Assembly: GCF_018327645.1 (NCBI RefSeq) | Contig: NZ_BMAY01000005.1 | Span: forward strand, 106,906 to 170,905 | Length of the DNA stretch: 64,000 nucleotides | Source: Lactobacillus corticis | Lineage (GTDB): Bacteria > Bacillota > Bacilli > Lactobacillales > Lactobacillaceae | Direction of reading: 5' to 3' | Part shown: positions 45,901 through 56,685 of the stretch, piece after piece | Layout: each line of letters starts with the position of its first letter | Numbering within the stretch: the stretch's first letter is position 1 | Made by a program: the position numbers and the translations under genes | Notes under the pieces: generated by a model | Databases searched by the model: none | What the model was told of the DNA's origin: nothing | The model's input: only the letters and a program-made list of their open reading frames with translations

Positions 45901-46734
45901 ATGCCAGATACTAATCCTGACAAAAAAGAAGTAAACATTATTATAATCTCTGATTCAGCCGGAGAAACGGCCTATCGCAATGCAGTTGCAGCAGCAGCGC
46001 AATTTCCTAAAGCGCAAATCAATTATCGGCGCTACCCATTCATTACCGACAAGGATAAATTGGAAGCAACTTTTTCTGAAATCGAAAAGTTTCCTAATTT
46101 AGTAATCATGTATAGTCTTGTTAAAGACGAACTGCAATTACCGGTAATCAGGTTTGGCCGCGAACATAACGCTAGCTGCATCGACATTCTTTCCCCAGTT
46201 GTTGAAGCAATCAGCCAAGTGACTAAACTGCGTCCTGAACAAAAAGTCGGGGCTCAGCATCAATTAAATCAAAAGTACTTTGATCGAATTTCAGCCATGG
46301 AGTTTGCCGTTATGTATGATGATGGTAAGGATCCAAAAGGCTTTATCGAAGCTGATGTTGTTCTCTTAGGCGTTTCTCGTACTTCTAAAACGCCATTATC
46401 ACTCTACCTGGCTAATAAGAATCTTAAGGTGGCCAACCTACCGCTTGTGCCAAATACTCATATTCCAAAGGAAATCTATCAAATTGACCCTAAGAAGATC
46501 ATCGGTCTTTTGAATGATGCTTCAGTATTAAATGAAATTCGGCGTCAACGGATGATTGCCTATGGTTTGAACCCTGACACCACCTACTCAAATATGGATT
46601 CAATCAATAAGGAATTAGATTCTGCTAAGAAATTATACCAAGAACTTGGTTGTTATGTGATTAATGTCGCACATCGCTCAATCGAGGAAACTGCTGCTTT
46701 GATTATGAAACACTTAGGAATCGAAGACGAGTAA
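45901..46734 (+). CDS. PSRP-type bifunctional kinase/pyrophosphorylase (DUF299)
   Basis: Member of the pyruvate,phosphate dikinase regulatory protein family (YqfL/PpsR), 277 residues. The N-terminal ISDSAGETAYRNAVAAA is diagnostic and the P-loop is GVSRTSKTPLSLYLANK near residue 153. In relatives it switches PPDK or PEP synthase by ADP-dependent phosphorylation. Neither target gene is in this window. The start at 45901 (ATG) is chosen over GTG at 45892 because AGAGGTG lies 8 bases before it. It is transcribed away from rpsU. Confidence 0.9.
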   Translation: MPDTNPDKKEVNIIIISDSAGETAYRNAVAAAAQFPKAQINYRRYPFITDKDKLEATFSEIEKFPNLVIMYSLVKDELQLPVIRFGREHNASCIDILSPVVEAISQVTKLRPEQKVGAQHQLNQKYFDRISAMEFAVMYDDGKDPKGFIEADVVLLGVSRTSKTPLSLYLANKNLKVANLPLVPNTHIPKEIYQIDPKKIIGLLNDASVLNEIRRQRMIAYGLNPDTTYSNMDSINKELDSAKKLYQELGCYVINVAHRSIEETAALIMKHLGIEDE

Positions 46735-46745
46735 TTCTAGCAAAC

Positions 46746-46796
46746 AAAACGACTCAGGAATCCCATTAGTAACGGTAATTTCACCTGAGTCGTTTT
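46746..46796 (+). terminator. Terminator after the DUF299 gene
   Basis: A 13-bp perfect stem (46746-46758 with 46784-46796) around a 25-base loop, followed by T. It lies between convergent genes and may serve both. Confidence 0.8.
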
Positions 46797-46829
46797 TATT
46801 ATCCATGATACTTTACATAATATTTTATA

Positions 46830-47708
46830 TTACACTATTTCTTGCTCTTTGAATCGTCCAAAGACTTTCTCGCCCTCACTGACGCTAACGAAAGAATATT
46901 CGTCGCATTCTTTAATGATTTTGACAATATCATACATGTCAGCCCGGTCAATGATTGTAATCAGAATGGTCTTTTCGGCGTGACCATATGCACCTTCTGC
47001 ATCATGGATAATAGTAATTCCACGGTGCATTCGTTTTTGGACACCATCAATAATGTCGTTAGGATGTTCGGTTATGATCATCATTTGCATTTTTTGGTGC
47101 TTAGTATATACCCCATCAATTACTTGTCCATTGATGAAAATGTTTAAAGCCGTGTATAAAGCTCTGGTCCAGCCAAAAATAAAGCCCGCACAGGCCACAA
47201 TAATCAAATTAATAATAATATTGGTCTTGCCATAGCTGGTACCAGTTTTCATCCGAATAACAATCCCAATAATATCTAGACCGCCAGTCGAAATGCCGTT
47301 TTTAAGTGCAAAACCAGTACCAATGCCGTTAATCACGCCACCAAAAATGGCACACAGCAAGGGATCCATATTGACGGTTAAAGGATGAATTACCCGCATC
47401 ATTACTGATCCCAAGACTACTGCAACTACAGTGAAAAAGGTAAACTTTTTGCCAATCTTAAACCAAGCCAAGACAAAAAGCGGCGCGTTTAGCAAAAAAT
47501 ATAGAACAGAAGTTGACCATGTTACCGGTAGATATTTTGCACTTACCGAGTGTAAAATCTGCGCAAAACCAGTAACTCCTGAAGAGTACATATGCCCTGG
47601 TTCCCAAAAGAAATTCAGGGCTACCGCTACTGCAATTGAATAGAAAAAGGCAGCAGACAATTTAGCTACAAAATTATATCGTCGATTAAACTGCTCAAAA
47701 ATATTGTC
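46830..47708 (-). CDS. YitT family membrane protein (DUF161/DUF2179)
   Basis: Integral membrane protein with about five or six hydrophobic segments, including GGLDIIGIVIRMKTGTSYGK and a C-terminal cytoplasmic DUF2179 domain (ITEHPNDIIDGVQKRMHRGITI ... VSEGEKVFGRF). Function is unknown across the family. The open frame starts at 47774 with TTG. The ATG at 47708 gives the usual short N-terminus (292 residues) and is preferred, although its ribosome site (GGGAAG) is weak. It lies just after msrA. Confidence 0.82.
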   Translation of the reverse strand, partial: DNIFEQFNRRYNFVAKLSAAFFYSIAVAVALNFFWEPGHMYSSGVTGFAQILHSVSAKYLPVTWSTSVLYFLLNAPLFVLAWFKIGKKFTFFTVVAVVLGSVMMRVIHPLTVNMDPLLCAIFGGVINGIGTGFALKNGISTGGLDIIGIVIRMKTGTSYGKTNIIINLIIVACAGFIFGWTRALYTALNIFINGQVIDGVYTKHQKMQMMIITEHPNDIIDGVQKRMHRGITIIHDAEGAYGHAEKTILITIIDRADMYDIVKIIKECDEYSFVSVSEGEKVFGRFKEQEIV

Positions 47709-47782
47709 CATTAATAACTTCCCAGTTTCGTCTTTAGTCTCAACTAGTTTAACAAAAACTCTAGCATCAACCAAGACTAAAT

Positions 47783-48310
47783 CTAGATTTTTTTGCCCCA
47801 GTGCTGCTCAACAAACTTAGCCCTTCCGCCAGCCTCTTCCATCATATAGCGGAGCGGGTTTTTGCGGTAAAAATCTTGGTGATAATCTTCAGCTGGATAA
47901 AACGGTTTAGCTGGTTCAATTGCGGTCACAATTGGATCATCAAATTTATGACTAGCCGCTAATTGCTGTTTTGATTTTTCAGCCGCAGCCTTTTGCGCAG
48001 GTGAATTGTAAAAAATTACTGGTCGATAACTATCACCCCGATCTTGGAATTGCCCCATGGCGTCGGTCGGATCCGTTACCTGCCAATAATAATTGAGCAA
48101 ATCCTCATACGAAATTTGGTCGGGATCAAAAGTAATCTCAACCGCCTCAGTATGACCGGTTGTATGCGAACAAACTTGTTCGTAGGTCGGGTTGGGTACG
48201 TGCCCGCCAGTATAACCCGAAATCACTTTTTCAACTCCCGGCAAGGTATCAAAAGGCTTAACCATACACCAAAAACATCCACCAGCAAAAATAGCAGTAT
48301 CTTTTTTCAC
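47783..48310 (-). CDS. msrA: Peptide methionine sulfoxide reductase MsrA
   Basis: Reduces the S form of methionine sulfoxide. The 175-residue protein has the catalytic Cys in [13 protein letters not shown] near residue 12, plus [28 protein letters not shown] and [10 protein letters not shown], all typical. It begins 10 bp after msrB, so the two stereospecific reductases are made together for repair of oxidised protein. Confidence 0.96.
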   Translation of the reverse strand: MKKDTAIFAGGCFWCMVKPFDTLPGVEKVISGYTGGHVPNPTYEQVCSHTTGHTEAVEITFDPDQISYEDLLNYYWQVTDPTDAMGQFQDRGDSYRPVIFYNSPAQKAAAEKSKQQLAASHKFDDPIVTAIEPAKPFYPAEDYHQDFYRKNPLRYMMEEAGGRAKFVEQHWGKKI

Positions 48311-48320
48311 TTTGATCCTC

Positions 48321-48752
48321 CTAGTTAAACAATGCTAAGTATTGACCATAGCCATTCTTTTCTAAGTCAGCCTTAGGAACAAACCGTAAACTAGCTGAAT
48401 TGATACAATAGCGTAATCCGCCCTTTTCACTAGGACCATCTGTAAAAACGTGACCTAAATGCGAATCAGCTTCGCTGGACCGGACCTCAACCCGCTCCAT
48501 GCCAAAACTAGTATCTCTTTTTTCTTTCAGTTTAGTGATTGGTTTGGTAAAAGCCGGCCAGCCACATCCAGAATCATATTTATCGGTACTGGAAAATAGC
48601 GGCTCGCCAGAGACAACATCGACATAAATCCCTTCTTCAAAGAAATCATCGTACTTGCCTGTGAATGGATGCTCCGTAGCGGCGTGCTGCGTTACTTCAT
48701 ATTCTTCCTTACTCAAATTAGCTAAGGCTGCTTTTTTCTCTTGTTGGTCCAT
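48321..48752 (-). CDS. msrB: Peptide methionine sulfoxide reductase MsrB (no zinc site)
   Basis: Reduces the R form of methionine sulfoxide. Conserved parts are [28 protein letters not shown] and the catalytic Cys in [13 protein letters not shown]. The two CxxC zinc pairs found in many MsrB proteins are absent. The open frame starts at 48779, but AAGGAGGGG is ideally spaced for the ATG at 48752 (143 residues). It is the first gene of the msrB-msrA pair. Confidence 0.94.
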   Translation of the reverse strand: MDQQEKKAALANLSKEEYEVTQHAATEHPFTGKYDDFFEEGIYVDVVSGEPLFSSTDKYDSGCGWPAFTKPITKLKEKRDTSFGMERVEVRSSEADSHLGHVFTDGPSEKGGLRYCINSASLRFVPKADLEKNGYGQYLALFN

Positions 48753-48823
48753 CGGCATCCCCTCCTTGCTAGTTATCATAACGCAAGAGGTTTAAGTCTA
48801 AAAAGATATTGCTCAGAAAAATT

Positions 48824-48867
48824 AAAACAGCTTCTTATCCTTGATAGAATAAGAAGCCGTTTTTTTT
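48824..48867 (-). terminator. Terminator after aspS
   Basis: GCTTCTTAT (48830-48838) pairs with ATAAGAAGC (48849-48857). The stronger T-run is on the plus strand (48860-48867), with a weaker one on the minus strand, the side that ends the hisS-aspS transcript. Confidence 0.6.
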
Positions 48868-48892
48868 GATATCAGAAAACAGTACTGCTTAG

Positions 48893-50686
48893 TTAATTCT
48901 CACCCTTGGTTTTGATCTTGGCTTCATCAACCTTAATCCCCAATTCTTCTAGTTGTTCTGGAGCAACTGGCGCAGGCGATTTCATCATTGGTTCGCTGGC
49001 ATTAGAATTCTTAGGGAAGGCAGTAACATCCCGAATATTGTCCTTGCCAGCTAACAGCATAGCAAACCGATCAAGTCCAATAGCCAAGCCAGCATGTGGT
49101 GGGAAGCCCATGTCTAAGGCATCCAATAGGAAGCCAAATTGTTTATATGCTCGCTCTTCAGTAAAACCAAGAGCCTTGAACATCTTCATTTGAATATCTT
49201 TCTTATGGATCCGGATTGAACCCCCACCTAATTCATAACCATTTAAGACAATGTCGTAGCTCCGGGCATGAGCTTTATGAGGCTCAGTTTCCAGCAATTC
49301 AATACCTTTGTCGTCTGGCATGGTAAATGGGTGGTGAGCTGCGATCCAACGTTCATCGCCTTCATCGTATTCAAATAATGGCCAATCTACTACCCATACG
49401 AAATGGTAATCATTTTTATCAACCATATTTTGTTCCAGGGCAATCGAACGACGCAGGTAGCCTAAGCTATCGCAGCAAACCTTCCACTTGTCAGCTACGA
49501 ATAAGAGCAATTCCCCACCGTTAAGACCAAAGATGTCTTGTAATTGCGCAGCTTCGTTATCAGTGATAAAGCGTGAAACTGGGCCTGAGAACTTGCCATC
49601 TTCAAATTTAGCCCAAGCTAAACCCTTAGCATGGAATCTCTTAATATATTCTTGCTTTTCTTCAATCTTTTTACGTGAATATGCGTCAGCTCCGCCAGGA
49701 ACGGCAATCGCTTTGACGAAACCGCCATTTTCAATGGCACCTTTGAAGACTTTGAAGTCACTATCTTTGAAGACTTCATTCAAGTTTTGGATCTTCATAT
49801 CGAAGCGCATGTCGGGTTTGTCGCTGCCATAGTAGTTCATCGCATCATCCCAAGTGATCCGTGGAAGCGGCAATTTAATATCGATGCCTTTTACATCGTG
49901 CATTACCTTCTTTAGCAGCCCCTCAGTATAATCTTGCACGCCTTGTTCATCAAGGAATGAAGTTTCCATATCAATCTGAGTAAATTCTGGTTGCCGGTCG
50001 CCACGCAAGTCCTCATCCCGGAAACAACGCGCAACTTGGTAATACTTGTCAAAGCCGGCACCCATTAACAGCTGCTTGAACAATTGTGGTGATTGTGGCA
50101 AAGCATAAAAACTACCTGGATAAACTCTTGATGGAACTAGATAATCACGGGCACCTTCAGGAGTAGATTTCCCTAATTGCGGAGTTTCAATATTAATAAA
50201 ACCAGCTTGGTCAAAGTAGGCATGGACTGCCGTTAAAATCTTTGACCGCATGATCAAGGCTTTTTGCAGAGTTGGGCGACGCAAATCAAGGTAACGATAC
50301 TTCCAACGAGTTTGTTCGGTTGCGTTTAAATCATCTTTAATTTCAAACGGTAATGTCTTAGCCTTGTTTAAAATAATAATTTCATTGGCATCGACTTCAA
50401 TTTCACCGGTCTTCATGTTCGGGTTAACGCTTGAACGTTTTACAACTTTACCCTTTACCTCTAAGACAAATTCAGCTCCCAATGAATCAGCCTTAGCCAT
50501 TAATTCTTCACCAGAATCTTTATTAACAACAACCTGCACAATCCCTTCACGGTCACGCAAGTCAATAAAGATTAGGTTACCTAAATTTCTAACTCGTTGA
50601 ACCCAACCGAATAATGTAACATCTTGGTCTAAATACTTAGCCGTAATGTTACCACAATAGTCCGTTCGTTTATCCATTTTCATCAT
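48893..50686 (-). CDS. aspS: Aspartyl-tRNA synthetase
   Basis: Class IIb synthetase of the long bacterial type, 598 residues, with an anticodon OB-fold ([23 protein letters not shown]), the catalytic core with motif 2 ([21 protein letters not shown]), a GAD insertion domain ([18 protein letters not shown]) and motif 3 ([12 protein letters not shown]). The open frame extends to 50767, but AGAGGG lies 8 bases before the ATG at 50686, and the upstream codons overlap hisS. It is the second gene behind the hisS T-box. Confidence 0.96.
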   Translation of the reverse strand: MMKMDKRTDYCGNITAKYLDQDVTLFGWVQRVRNLGNLIFIDLRDREGIVQVVVNKDSGEELMAKADSLGAEFVLEVKGKVVKRSSVNPNMKTGEIEVDANEIIILNKAKTLPFEIKDDLNATEQTRWKYRYLDLRRPTLQKALIMRSKILTAVHAYFDQAGFINIETPQLGKSTPEGARDYLVPSRVYPGSFYALPQSPQLFKQLLMGAGFDKYYQVARCFRDEDLRGDRQPEFTQIDMETSFLDEQGVQDYTEGLLKKVMHDVKGIDIKLPLPRITWDDAMNYYGSDKPDMRFDMKIQNLNEVFKDSDFKVFKGAIENGGFVKAIAVPGGADAYSRKKIEEKQEYIKRFHAKGLAWAKFEDGKFSGPVSRFITDNEAAQLQDIFGLNGGELLLFVADKWKVCCDSLGYLRRSIALEQNMVDKNDYHFVWVVDWPLFEYDEGDERWIAAHHPFTMPDDKGIELLETEPHKAHARSYDIVLNGYELGGGSIRIHKKDIQMKMFKALGFTEERAYKQFGFLLDALDMGFPPHAGLAIGLDRFAMLLAGKDNIRDVTAFPKNSNASEPMMKSPAPVAPEQLEELGIKVDEAKIKTKGEN

Positions 50687-50699
50687 TATCTTTTCCCTC

Positions 50700-51980
50700 T
50701 TACAATTCAGCAATAATATCAGCCATGTGCCCAAGCTTTTCCAAAGCCACCGGGATTTGTTTCCCATCAGAAAGGCGTTTTAATTGAACTACGCCTTCTG
50801 CTAGATCTCTAGCCCCGATAGTTATGACATAGCTAGCCTTTAGACGGTCTGCCTTTTTAAATTGGTTCTTAAGTTTCTTTTGATCAACATCAAAGTCGAC
50901 TTGATAGCCTTGCTTTCTTAAAGCCCGAGCGGTTTCAATGGTCTTTAGTTCTGTTCCTTCCCCGATATTGGCTAAGAAGAAATCAATTCCATGGTCAGCA
51001 AAAAGGTCAGGATTTTGTTTTTGCAAAACCAGCATCAGGCGTTCTTCGCCAATCCCAAAACCAACTGCTGGCGTTTCCGGACCATCAAATTCCTCAACCA
51101 AGTGGTTGTAGCGACCGCCACCTAATACCGTGGTTGGGGATGCCCAAAGGTCGGAGTCAGCAACCATAAATTCAAAAATCACACCAGTGTAGTAGTCAAG
51201 TCCCCGCACCAGATCGTCATCAATCACATAGTCAATCCCTAAATCTTTCAGCATCTGGGTAATGTGGTCGAACTTAGCTTTTGAGTCCTCATCCAAATAA
51301 TCAATAATCTTTGGCGCATCTGGCAAGAATTCTTTATCTCGCTCATCCTTGGAATCTAAGATTCTTAATGGATTTGTCCCCAGCCGCCGTTGACTATCCT
51401 CAGATAATTTATCTTTTAAGGGAGTAAAGTAGTTGATCAATGCATCATGATAAGCCTTGCGAACTTCTTCATTGCCTAAAGAATTAATATGCAACTCAAA
51501 ATTCTTTACCCCTAACTCATGCAAAAGATCATTTCCAAGCATGATCGTTTGCACATCTGATAAAGCATTATCAGAGCCGAAACTTTCAATTCCAATCTGG
51601 TGGAATTCCCGTTGCCGGCCGGCTTGCGGGCGTTCATATCTAAAGGTTGCTGCAATATAGTAAACATTAAAAGGCTTTACATGGTCAGGCCCATAAATTT
51701 TGTTTTCGACATAAGCCCGGACAACGCCAGCCGTTCCTTCAGGCCGCAGCGCAATATGCCGACCACCCTTATCTTGGAAATCATACATTTCCTTCTCAAC
51801 AATGTCGCTTGATTCACCACTCGACCGTGAGAAAACCTCATAGTTTTCAAATAATGGCGTCCGAATTTCGCGATAGCCTGCGCGTGTTAAAAAACTACGC
51901 GTAATGTTTTCAACTTTTTCCCAATTTTGCGATTCTCCTGGGAGAATATCTACTGTGCCTTTTGGCTTTTGTACTCTCAT
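50700..51980 (-). CDS. hisS: Histidyl-tRNA synthetase
   Basis: Class IIa synthetase, 426 residues. Motifs are [38 protein letters not shown] (motif 2), the His-specific [12 protein letters not shown] and [12 protein letters not shown], and a C-terminal anticodon domain ([21 protein letters not shown]). The open frame runs on to 52082 through the T-box, but AAGGTGG before the ATG at 51980 and the family start RVQKPKGT fix the start. aspS follows after 13 bp. Confidence 0.96.
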   Translation of the reverse strand: MRVQKPKGTVDILPGESQNWEKVENITRSFLTRAGYREIRTPLFENYEVFSRSSGESSDIVEKEMYDFQDKGGRHIALRPEGTAGVVRAYVENKIYGPDHVKPFNVYYIAATFRYERPQAGRQREFHQIGIESFGSDNALSDVQTIMLGNDLLHELGVKNFELHINSLGNEEVRKAYHDALINYFTPLKDKLSEDSQRRLGTNPLRILDSKDERDKEFLPDAPKIIDYLDEDSKAKFDHITQMLKDLGIDYVIDDDLVRGLDYYTGVIFEFMVADSDLWASPTTVLGGGRYNHLVEEFDGPETPAVGFGIGEERLMLVLQKQNPDLFADHGIDFFLANIGEGTELKTIETARALRKQGYQVDFDVDQKKLKNQFKKADRLKASYVITIGARDLAEGVVQLKRLSDGKQIPVALEKLGHMADIIAEL

Positions 51981-52000
51981 TAAAATCCACCTTTTACAAA

Positions 52001-52194
52001 ATAAAAAGCGCCCCTGACTTATTGTCAAGGGCGCTAATGCGCGGTACCACCTTTTGCATGCTACGATTAACGCTCGCCACACGAACCATTATCTGCTAAA
52101 GGTGTCACAGATAGCCAAAATCGCCGTTTTCTCACCAAAATAAACGGTCTCTGTTACCTTTCAACTATCTTCAATTCTTCGTCATTGATAATTC
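52001..52194 (-). promoter_or_regulatory. T-box riboswitch of the hisS-aspS operon
   Basis: Minus-strand leader with the T-box core GGTGGTACCGCG at 52040-52051 and a terminator stem 52008-52018 with 52024-52034 followed by U. Stem I places CTGT-GAC-ACC on its 3' side. By analogy with GGC-ACC in the Gly T-box the specifier is GAC (Asp, 52104-52106), but CAC (His) overlaps it one frame on (52102-52104). The leader is ~213 nt from a good promoter. Confidence 0.9.
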
Positions 52195-52200
52195 TTATCT

Positions 52201-52229
52201 AGAATAATTTTTTCTCATCTCAAAGTCAA
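52201..52229 (-). promoter_or_regulatory. Promoter of the hisS-aspS leader
   Basis: On the minus strand TTGACT (52229-52224) and TATTCT (52206-52201) with a 17-bp spacer, placing transcription start near 52194, just ahead of Stem I of the T-box. Confidence 0.6.
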
Positions 52230-52244
52230 GCCATGAAATCGCTT

Positions 52245-52679
52245 TTAATCCAGAACTATTGTGAAGGGGCCATCGTTTTCTAAATCGACCTGCATATCTG
52301 CTCCGAAGACGCCGGTTTCGACCTGAAGTCCGGTTGAGCGCAATTCTTCATTGAACTTTTCCCAGAGCTCTTTAGATTTGGGAGGCCGCATTGCCCCTAC
52401 GAAACTTGGCCGATTGCCCTTCTTGGTATTTGCAAGCAGCGTAAATTGACTGACGCTAAGAATTGCTCCACCAACATCTTTAATGGCTAAATTGGTCTTA
52501 CCGTCCTCATCCTCAAAAATGCGCATTTTACTAATTTTTTGCGCAAAGGCTTTAACGACTGCTTCAGAATCTCCTTCCGCTAATCCTACCAGCAACAATA
52601 GACCGCGACCAATTTTACTTTTCACCTGGGAGTCAATTGCTACCTGGGCGTGATTAACTCTTTGAATAACAACTCGCAT
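52245..52679 (-). CDS. dtd: D-aminoacyl-tRNA deacylase
   Basis: Recycles tRNAs mischarged with D-amino acids or glycine. The 144-residue protein is full length and has the two active-site strands: SVSQFTLLA near residues 77-85 and the Gly-cisPro-type segment in NRPSFVGA near 92 (Asn-Arg-Pro in place of the more common Gly-Arg-Pro or Gly-x-Arg-Pro context). The start overlaps the relA stop by one base, the usual relA-dtd pair. Confidence 0.94.
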   Translation of the reverse strand: MRVVIQRVNHAQVAIDSQVKSKIGRGLLLLVGLAEGDSEAVVKAFAQKISKMRIFEDEDGKTNLAIKDVGGAILSVSQFTLLANTKKGNRPSFVGAMRPPKSKELWEKFNEELRSTGLQVETGVFGADMQVDLENDGPFTIVLD

Positions 52680-54916
52680 TAATTTTCTGACCTCTTAGTT
52701 TCATAAACATCGGGCAAGGATCGCAGTTTAGCTAAAATATCATCTAACTGAGCCACATCTTTAACTGACAAAGTTACATAAATGTGGGCAATATTGTCAT
52801 CATTCACTTTACCAGAAATATTGGTAATGTTGGTCGTCAGGGAATTCAGCTTATTAATGACATCACTGAGAAGGTTGGAACGATTGTAGCCAAAAACCTC
52901 CAGATTTGCATTAAAGGTCTGCGAAGTTTCGCTGCCCAAATTTTCCCAAGCGACTTCAATCAGACGCCCTTTTTCTTCGGCTTCCTCAGTAATGTTGCGG
53001 CAATCTTGGCGGTGAATCGTAACGCCGCGTCCTTTAGTAACATAGCCGACAATCGGATCGCCTGGAACCGGGTTGCAGCATTTTGCTAGGTGCTGCATAA
53101 GATCCGACACGCCTTGAATCGAGACGCCCCCGGCCTTATGATTCTTTTTACCCCGATCGTTTTTCGGCTTTTCTGCTTCCTTAGTGGAAGTCTGCCCTTG
53201 ATTAAGAATCTTTTCTTCGTATTCCTGCTTGCGTCGTTCAGCTTCTTGCTTTCTTAAGTCAGCCGTTAAGCGATTTACGACCCCTAAAGCCGAAACATCA
53301 CCAAAACCAACCGCCGCAAACAACTCATCTTTATTATGGAAATTGAAATGTTCAATTAATTTTTCAATATGATCCTTATCGAGAAAATCATTGGCATTTA
53401 AATCTTGCTCACGCAATAATTGGGCGATTTCTTGTTGTCCCCGTTCAATGGCATCGTCACGATCCAAGCCCTTGAAATAACGCTTAATCTTGTTGCGCGC
53501 CCGAGCCGTTTTAACCATATCGATCCAGTCGCGACTAGGCTGCGCATTTGACTGCGTCATGATACCGACAACATCGCCATTTTTCAATTTATAATCCAGT
53601 GGCACCAATTTATTATTGACCTTGGCACCAACGGCATGACTACCAACATCAGTATGAATTGCATAAGCAAAATCCAAAGTCACTGCTCCTTTGGGCAATT
53701 CATAAACTTCGCCTTTTGGAGTAAAAACATATACGCGATCAGAAAAGATTTCACTCTTGACGCTCTTCATAAATTCGTCGGCGTTTTTGGTTTCGTCTTT
53801 AAGCTCTAGAATTTCGCGGACCATGTCGAGCTTTTCGCCGCTGCTGGTCTCTTCAACGCCAGTGAAATTGCCCCGCTTATAAGCCCAGTGGGCAGCAACA
53901 CCATATTCGGCTACTTGGTGCATTTGTTCGGTCCTGATTTGAATTTCCAAAGGCCGGCCCCCAGGGCCAATGATCGTAGTATGCAAGGACTGGTAGCCGT
54001 TGGCTTTAGGAACGGCAATGTAATCTTTAAACCGGCCAGGCATGGGCTTCCATTTGGTATGAACGGCTCCTAATACCGCATAACAATCCCGCACTGACTT
54101 AACAATAACTCGAACTGCCAACAAGTCATAAATTTCGTCAAAATCCTTATGCTTGTTAACCATCTTCTTGTAAATAGAATAAATATGCTTTGGTCGGCCA
54201 TAGATATCATATTTAATACCTAAAGTATCTAGAGTTTGCTTTAAATATGTAATGGCTTCGTCAATATATTTTTCACGCTCGCTGCGCTTGATATCCATTA
54301 AATTTACAATCCGATAATAGGCTTCAGGATTGAGATAGTGAAAACTCATGTCTTCTAGTTCCCATTTAATGGTCCCAATTCCCAGCCGATCGGCTAATGG
54401 TGCGTAGATATCCATGGTTTCAGAGGAAATTCGGCGTTGCTTATCTGGCCGCAAATGCTGCAAGGTATGCATATTGTGCAGACGGTCTGCCAATTTAACC
54501 ATGATCACCCGAATATCCTTGGCCATCGCAATCAACATCTTGCGGTGGTTTTCCGCCAAAAATTCCTGGTGTGACTTATATTGATATTTATTTAGTTTGG
54601 TTACGCCATCAACAATAAAGGCAACATCTTCGCCAAATTCATTTTTGATGTCGTCATTGGTAACTGGCGTATCTTCTACCGTATCATGCAAAAATCCAGC
54701 TGCAACCGTATCTGGGTCAAGCCCTAAAGTAGCCAGAGTACCAGCTACCTGGGTGGGATGCACAATATAAGGTTGTCCTGAGGCCCGCTTTTGATCTGCG
54801 TGAGCTTTAGCAGCATACTGATAGGCCTTTTCAACAAAAGCAACTTGGTCATCGCTCATATATTTTTTACATGCAGCAATAACTTCTTCATGAGTCATTT
54901 CTACGTATTTTGACAT
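52679..54916 (-). CDS. relA: Bifunctional (p)ppGpp synthetase/hydrolase RelA/SpoT
   Basis: Long RSH enzyme of the stringent response, 745 residues. The hydrolase HD domain is intact ([10 protein letters not shown] near 76 and RLHNMHTLQ). The synthetase shows [27 protein letters not shown] and [24 protein letters not shown] ([16 protein letters not shown]), a zinc-finger-like region with [10 protein letters not shown] and a C-terminal ACT domain follow. A basic, Lys/Glu-rich linker (about 555-600) is variable. Both activities should be present. Confidence 0.96.
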   Translation of the reverse strand: MSKYVEMTHEEVIAACKKYMSDDQVAFVEKAYQYAAKAHADQKRASGQPYIVHPTQVAGTLATLGLDPDTVAAGFLHDTVEDTPVTNDDIKNEFGEDVAFIVDGVTKLNKYQYKSHQEFLAENHRKMLIAMAKDIRVIMVKLADRLHNMHTLQHLRPDKQRRISSETMDIYAPLADRLGIGTIKWELEDMSFHYLNPEAYYRIVNLMDIKRSEREKYIDEAITYLKQTLDTLGIKYDIYGRPKHIYSIYKKMVNKHKDFDEIYDLLAVRVIVKSVRDCYAVLGAVHTKWKPMPGRFKDYIAVPKANGYQSLHTTIIGPGGRPLEIQIRTEQMHQVAEYGVAAHWAYKRGNFTGVEETSSGEKLDMVREILELKDETKNADEFMKSVKSEIFSDRVYVFTPKGEVYELPKGAVTLDFAYAIHTDVGSHAVGAKVNNKLVPLDYKLKNGDVVGIMTQSNAQPSRDWIDMVKTARARNKIKRYFKGLDRDDAIERGQQEIAQLLREQDLNANDFLDKDHIEKLIEHFNFHNKDELFAAVGFGDVSALGVVNRLTADLRKQEAERRKQEYEEKILNQGQTSTKEAEKPKNDRGKKNHKAGGVSIQGVSDLMQHLAKCCNPVPGDPIVGYVTKGRGVTIHRQDCRNITEEAEEKGRLIEVAWENLGSETSQTFNANLEVFGYNRSNLLSDVINKLNSLTTNITNISGKVNDDNIAHIYVTLSVKDVAQLDDILAKLRSLPDVYETKRSEN

Positions 54917-54969
54917 CTTGGTCTTCCCTTCAGCTGAACTCAGCTAATTTTTATTTCATTTTAACACTT

Positions 54970-55914
54970 TTACTGGTCTTTACGGGAAATTAATAACCCA
55001 ATCCAACGCTTTTCTTGCATTTGGAGGATAATTTGGAAGCCATTTTCATCAAGTGCGTGCTTAATTTTAGGCAATTGTAAATAATCAATTCCTGAAAAAA
55101 TGACTTTTCCCTGGTCAGCTAAATGGGCTTGTAATTGCGGAATTAAATCAAGCAAAATTTCAGCTAAGATATTGGCGACGATAATGTCATATTTTCCAGC
55201 TACGCCTGCCAGAAGACTAGTTTTTTGCAGTTGATAGTTGGTTATGTTATTCAAAGCAAAATTTTCTTTAGCAGCATCCATTGAATCATCCGAAATATCG
55301 GTGCCTAAAACTTCTTTTGCACCCAGCTTGGAGGCAGCAATGGCTAAAATTCCGGAACCCGTTCCCACATCAGCAACCTTAACAGGTTTGGTCAAAACCC
55401 TTTCTAACGCTAACATGGCTAACTGAGTCGTCTCATGATTACCCGTCCCAAAAGCTAGGCCCGGATCCATCTTTATTAACTTTTGATCAGGAAAAGCTGG
55501 CTGGTAATCTTCCCATTCAGGAACAATTGCTAAATGCCGCGAGAAAGAAATTGGCTGGTAATATTTTTTCCAAACCGTGTTCCAATCTTCATCTTGAATA
55601 TAACCGGTCTTGATGCTGCCATCTCCGACCGCTAATCCATAGCCCTTAAGTTCAGCTAATTTAGCCCGAAAGGCTGCAACCAGCTCATCTTGGTCACGTT
55701 CCTGGTCAAAGTAGAAAATTAGACGGACATCAACTGGTAAATCATGCAGTTCATCCCAATCGACCACCGTTGAATCATGCCGCCAGCCTGCTTCTTCAAA
55801 ATCCTGACGTCTAATGGCCTCGCTCCCTAAGGCATGCAAGCTATCTTGAGCAAAAATCGTTAGCGCATCCTCAACTTCATGACTGACTTCTATTTGAATC
55901 GTAAGTAATTTCAT
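54970..55914 (-). CDS. prmA: Ribosomal protein L11 methyltransferase
   Basis: Methylates L11 on the large ribosomal subunit. The 314-residue protein has the N-terminal L11-binding domain (LTIQIEVSHEVEDALTIF), the linker with GLAFGTGNHETTQLAMLALE and the SAM fold VADVGTGSGILAIAASKLGA followed by DIIVANILAEILLDL, where the Asn-x-x is the active segment. It lies 53 bp upstream of relA on the same strand. Confidence 0.95.
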   Translation of the reverse strand: MKLLTIQIEVSHEVEDALTIFAQDSLHALGSEAIRRQDFEEAGWRHDSTVVDWDELHDLPVDVRLIFYFDQERDQDELVAAFRAKLAELKGYGLAVGDGSIKTGYIQDEDWNTVWKKYYQPISFSRHLAIVPEWEDYQPAFPDQKLIKMDPGLAFGTGNHETTQLAMLALERVLTKPVKVADVGTGSGILAIAASKLGAKEVLGTDISDDSMDAAKENFALNNITNYQLQKTSLLAGVAGKYDIIVANILAEILLDLIPQLQAHLADQGKVIFSGIDYLQLPKIKHALDENGFQIILQMQEKRWIGLLISRKDQ

Positions 55915-55988
55915 TAATCAAAAACCCTCTTAACTATTATTTTTTTGGCAAAATAACCCCAGAATGCTATTATTTAAGCGGTGATATC

Positions 55989-56495
55989 ATGTCAAAAAAG
56001 AAGAAAAAGCAAAATAAATTAGATAAAACATTGGTTGAAAAAATTCTCGACCAACAAAAAATCGCCTATCATCAGGCAGAATTTGCAACTCATGAGGAAC
56101 ATGGCGTTGCACAAATGGACACTTCCATTTTAGACGAGAAAGAGCGTTTGGTCTACAAGACACTGGTATGTCAAGGAAATGTGACTGGTCCCTTGGTTGG
56201 AGTAGTGCCAGTAACCGAGCACCTTTCAATGAAAAAACTAGCTAAAGCATCTGGCAACAAAAAATGCGAAATGCTTCCATTAAAAGAGCTTGAAAAAACT
56301 ACCGGCTATGTCCATGGTGCTAACACTCCTATTGGCATCTGGCATAGTCATAAGTTCCCCATCTATCTTGATGAGAGCATGAAAGATCAAGCTGAAATTG
56401 GCGTCTCTAGCGGAAAAGTTGGACGCAGCGTGTTCCTGAACCCACAAGATTTGGCTCGGGTTTGTCATGGGAAGTTTGTTGATATTTTAGAATGA
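55989..56495 (+). CDS. ybaK: Cys-tRNA(Pro)/aminoacyl-tRNA deacylase YbaK
   Basis: Trans-editing factor that clears misacylated tRNA-Pro. The 168-residue protein has the YbaK/ProX fold. The catalytic Lys lies in the VYKTLVCQGNV segment near residue 57, followed by VVPVTEHLSMKKLAKASG and GYVHGANTPIGI. The first ten residues are almost all Lys. GGTGATATC precedes the ATG. It is transcribed divergently from prmA. Confidence 0.9.
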   Translation: MSKKKKKQNKLDKTLVEKILDQQKIAYHQAEFATHEEHGVAQMDTSILDEKERLVYKTLVCQGNVTGPLVGVVPVTEHLSMKKLAKASGNKKCEMLPLKELEKTTGYVHGANTPIGIWHSHKFPIYLDESMKDQAEIGVSSGKVGRSVFLNPQDLARVCHGKFVDILE

Positions 56496-56500
56496 TACCG

Positions 56501-56529
56501 TTTTCATTAGCTCCTTTTGATGGTATAAT
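56501..56529 (+). promoter_or_regulatory. Promoter of the 36-codon membrane peptide gene
   Basis: TTTTCA (56501-56506), 17-bp spacer and a perfect TATAAT (56524-56529) with an extended TGn just before it. It begins 5 bp after the ybaK stop. Confidence 0.6.
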
Positions 56530-56574
56530 CAAATTATTCAAATAGTTTGATTACCGGAAAAGAAGATGATTACA

Positions 56575-56685
56575 ATGAATATTGGGTCTGCCCTAATTGG
56601 CGGAATTGTTGCACTTCTGGCAATGATCTTGGTCAGCTCAACTGCTTTGACCGTTAAGCCACAAAGAAAATCGAATATGAAATAA
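56575..56685 (+). CDS. 36-residue single-span membrane peptide
   Basis: A short gene from ATG at 56575 to TAA at 56685. The product has a neutral N-terminus, one hydrophobic helix of about 22 residues (IGSALIGGIVALLAMILVSS) and a basic tail (KPQRKSNMK), so it should sit in the membrane with the tail inside. It has its own promoter with an extended -10 and a strong terminator that starts at its stop codon, while the ribosome site (GAAGATGA) is only fair. The codons are ordinary for this genome. Function unknown. Confidence 0.6.
   Translation: MNIGSALIGGIVALLAMILVSSTALTVKPQRKSNMK

Noticed and set aside
51981..52082. N-terminal extension of hisS by 34 codons
   Set aside because: The extra codons run through the T-box core and terminator, and the normal HisS start with AAGGTGG lies at 51980.
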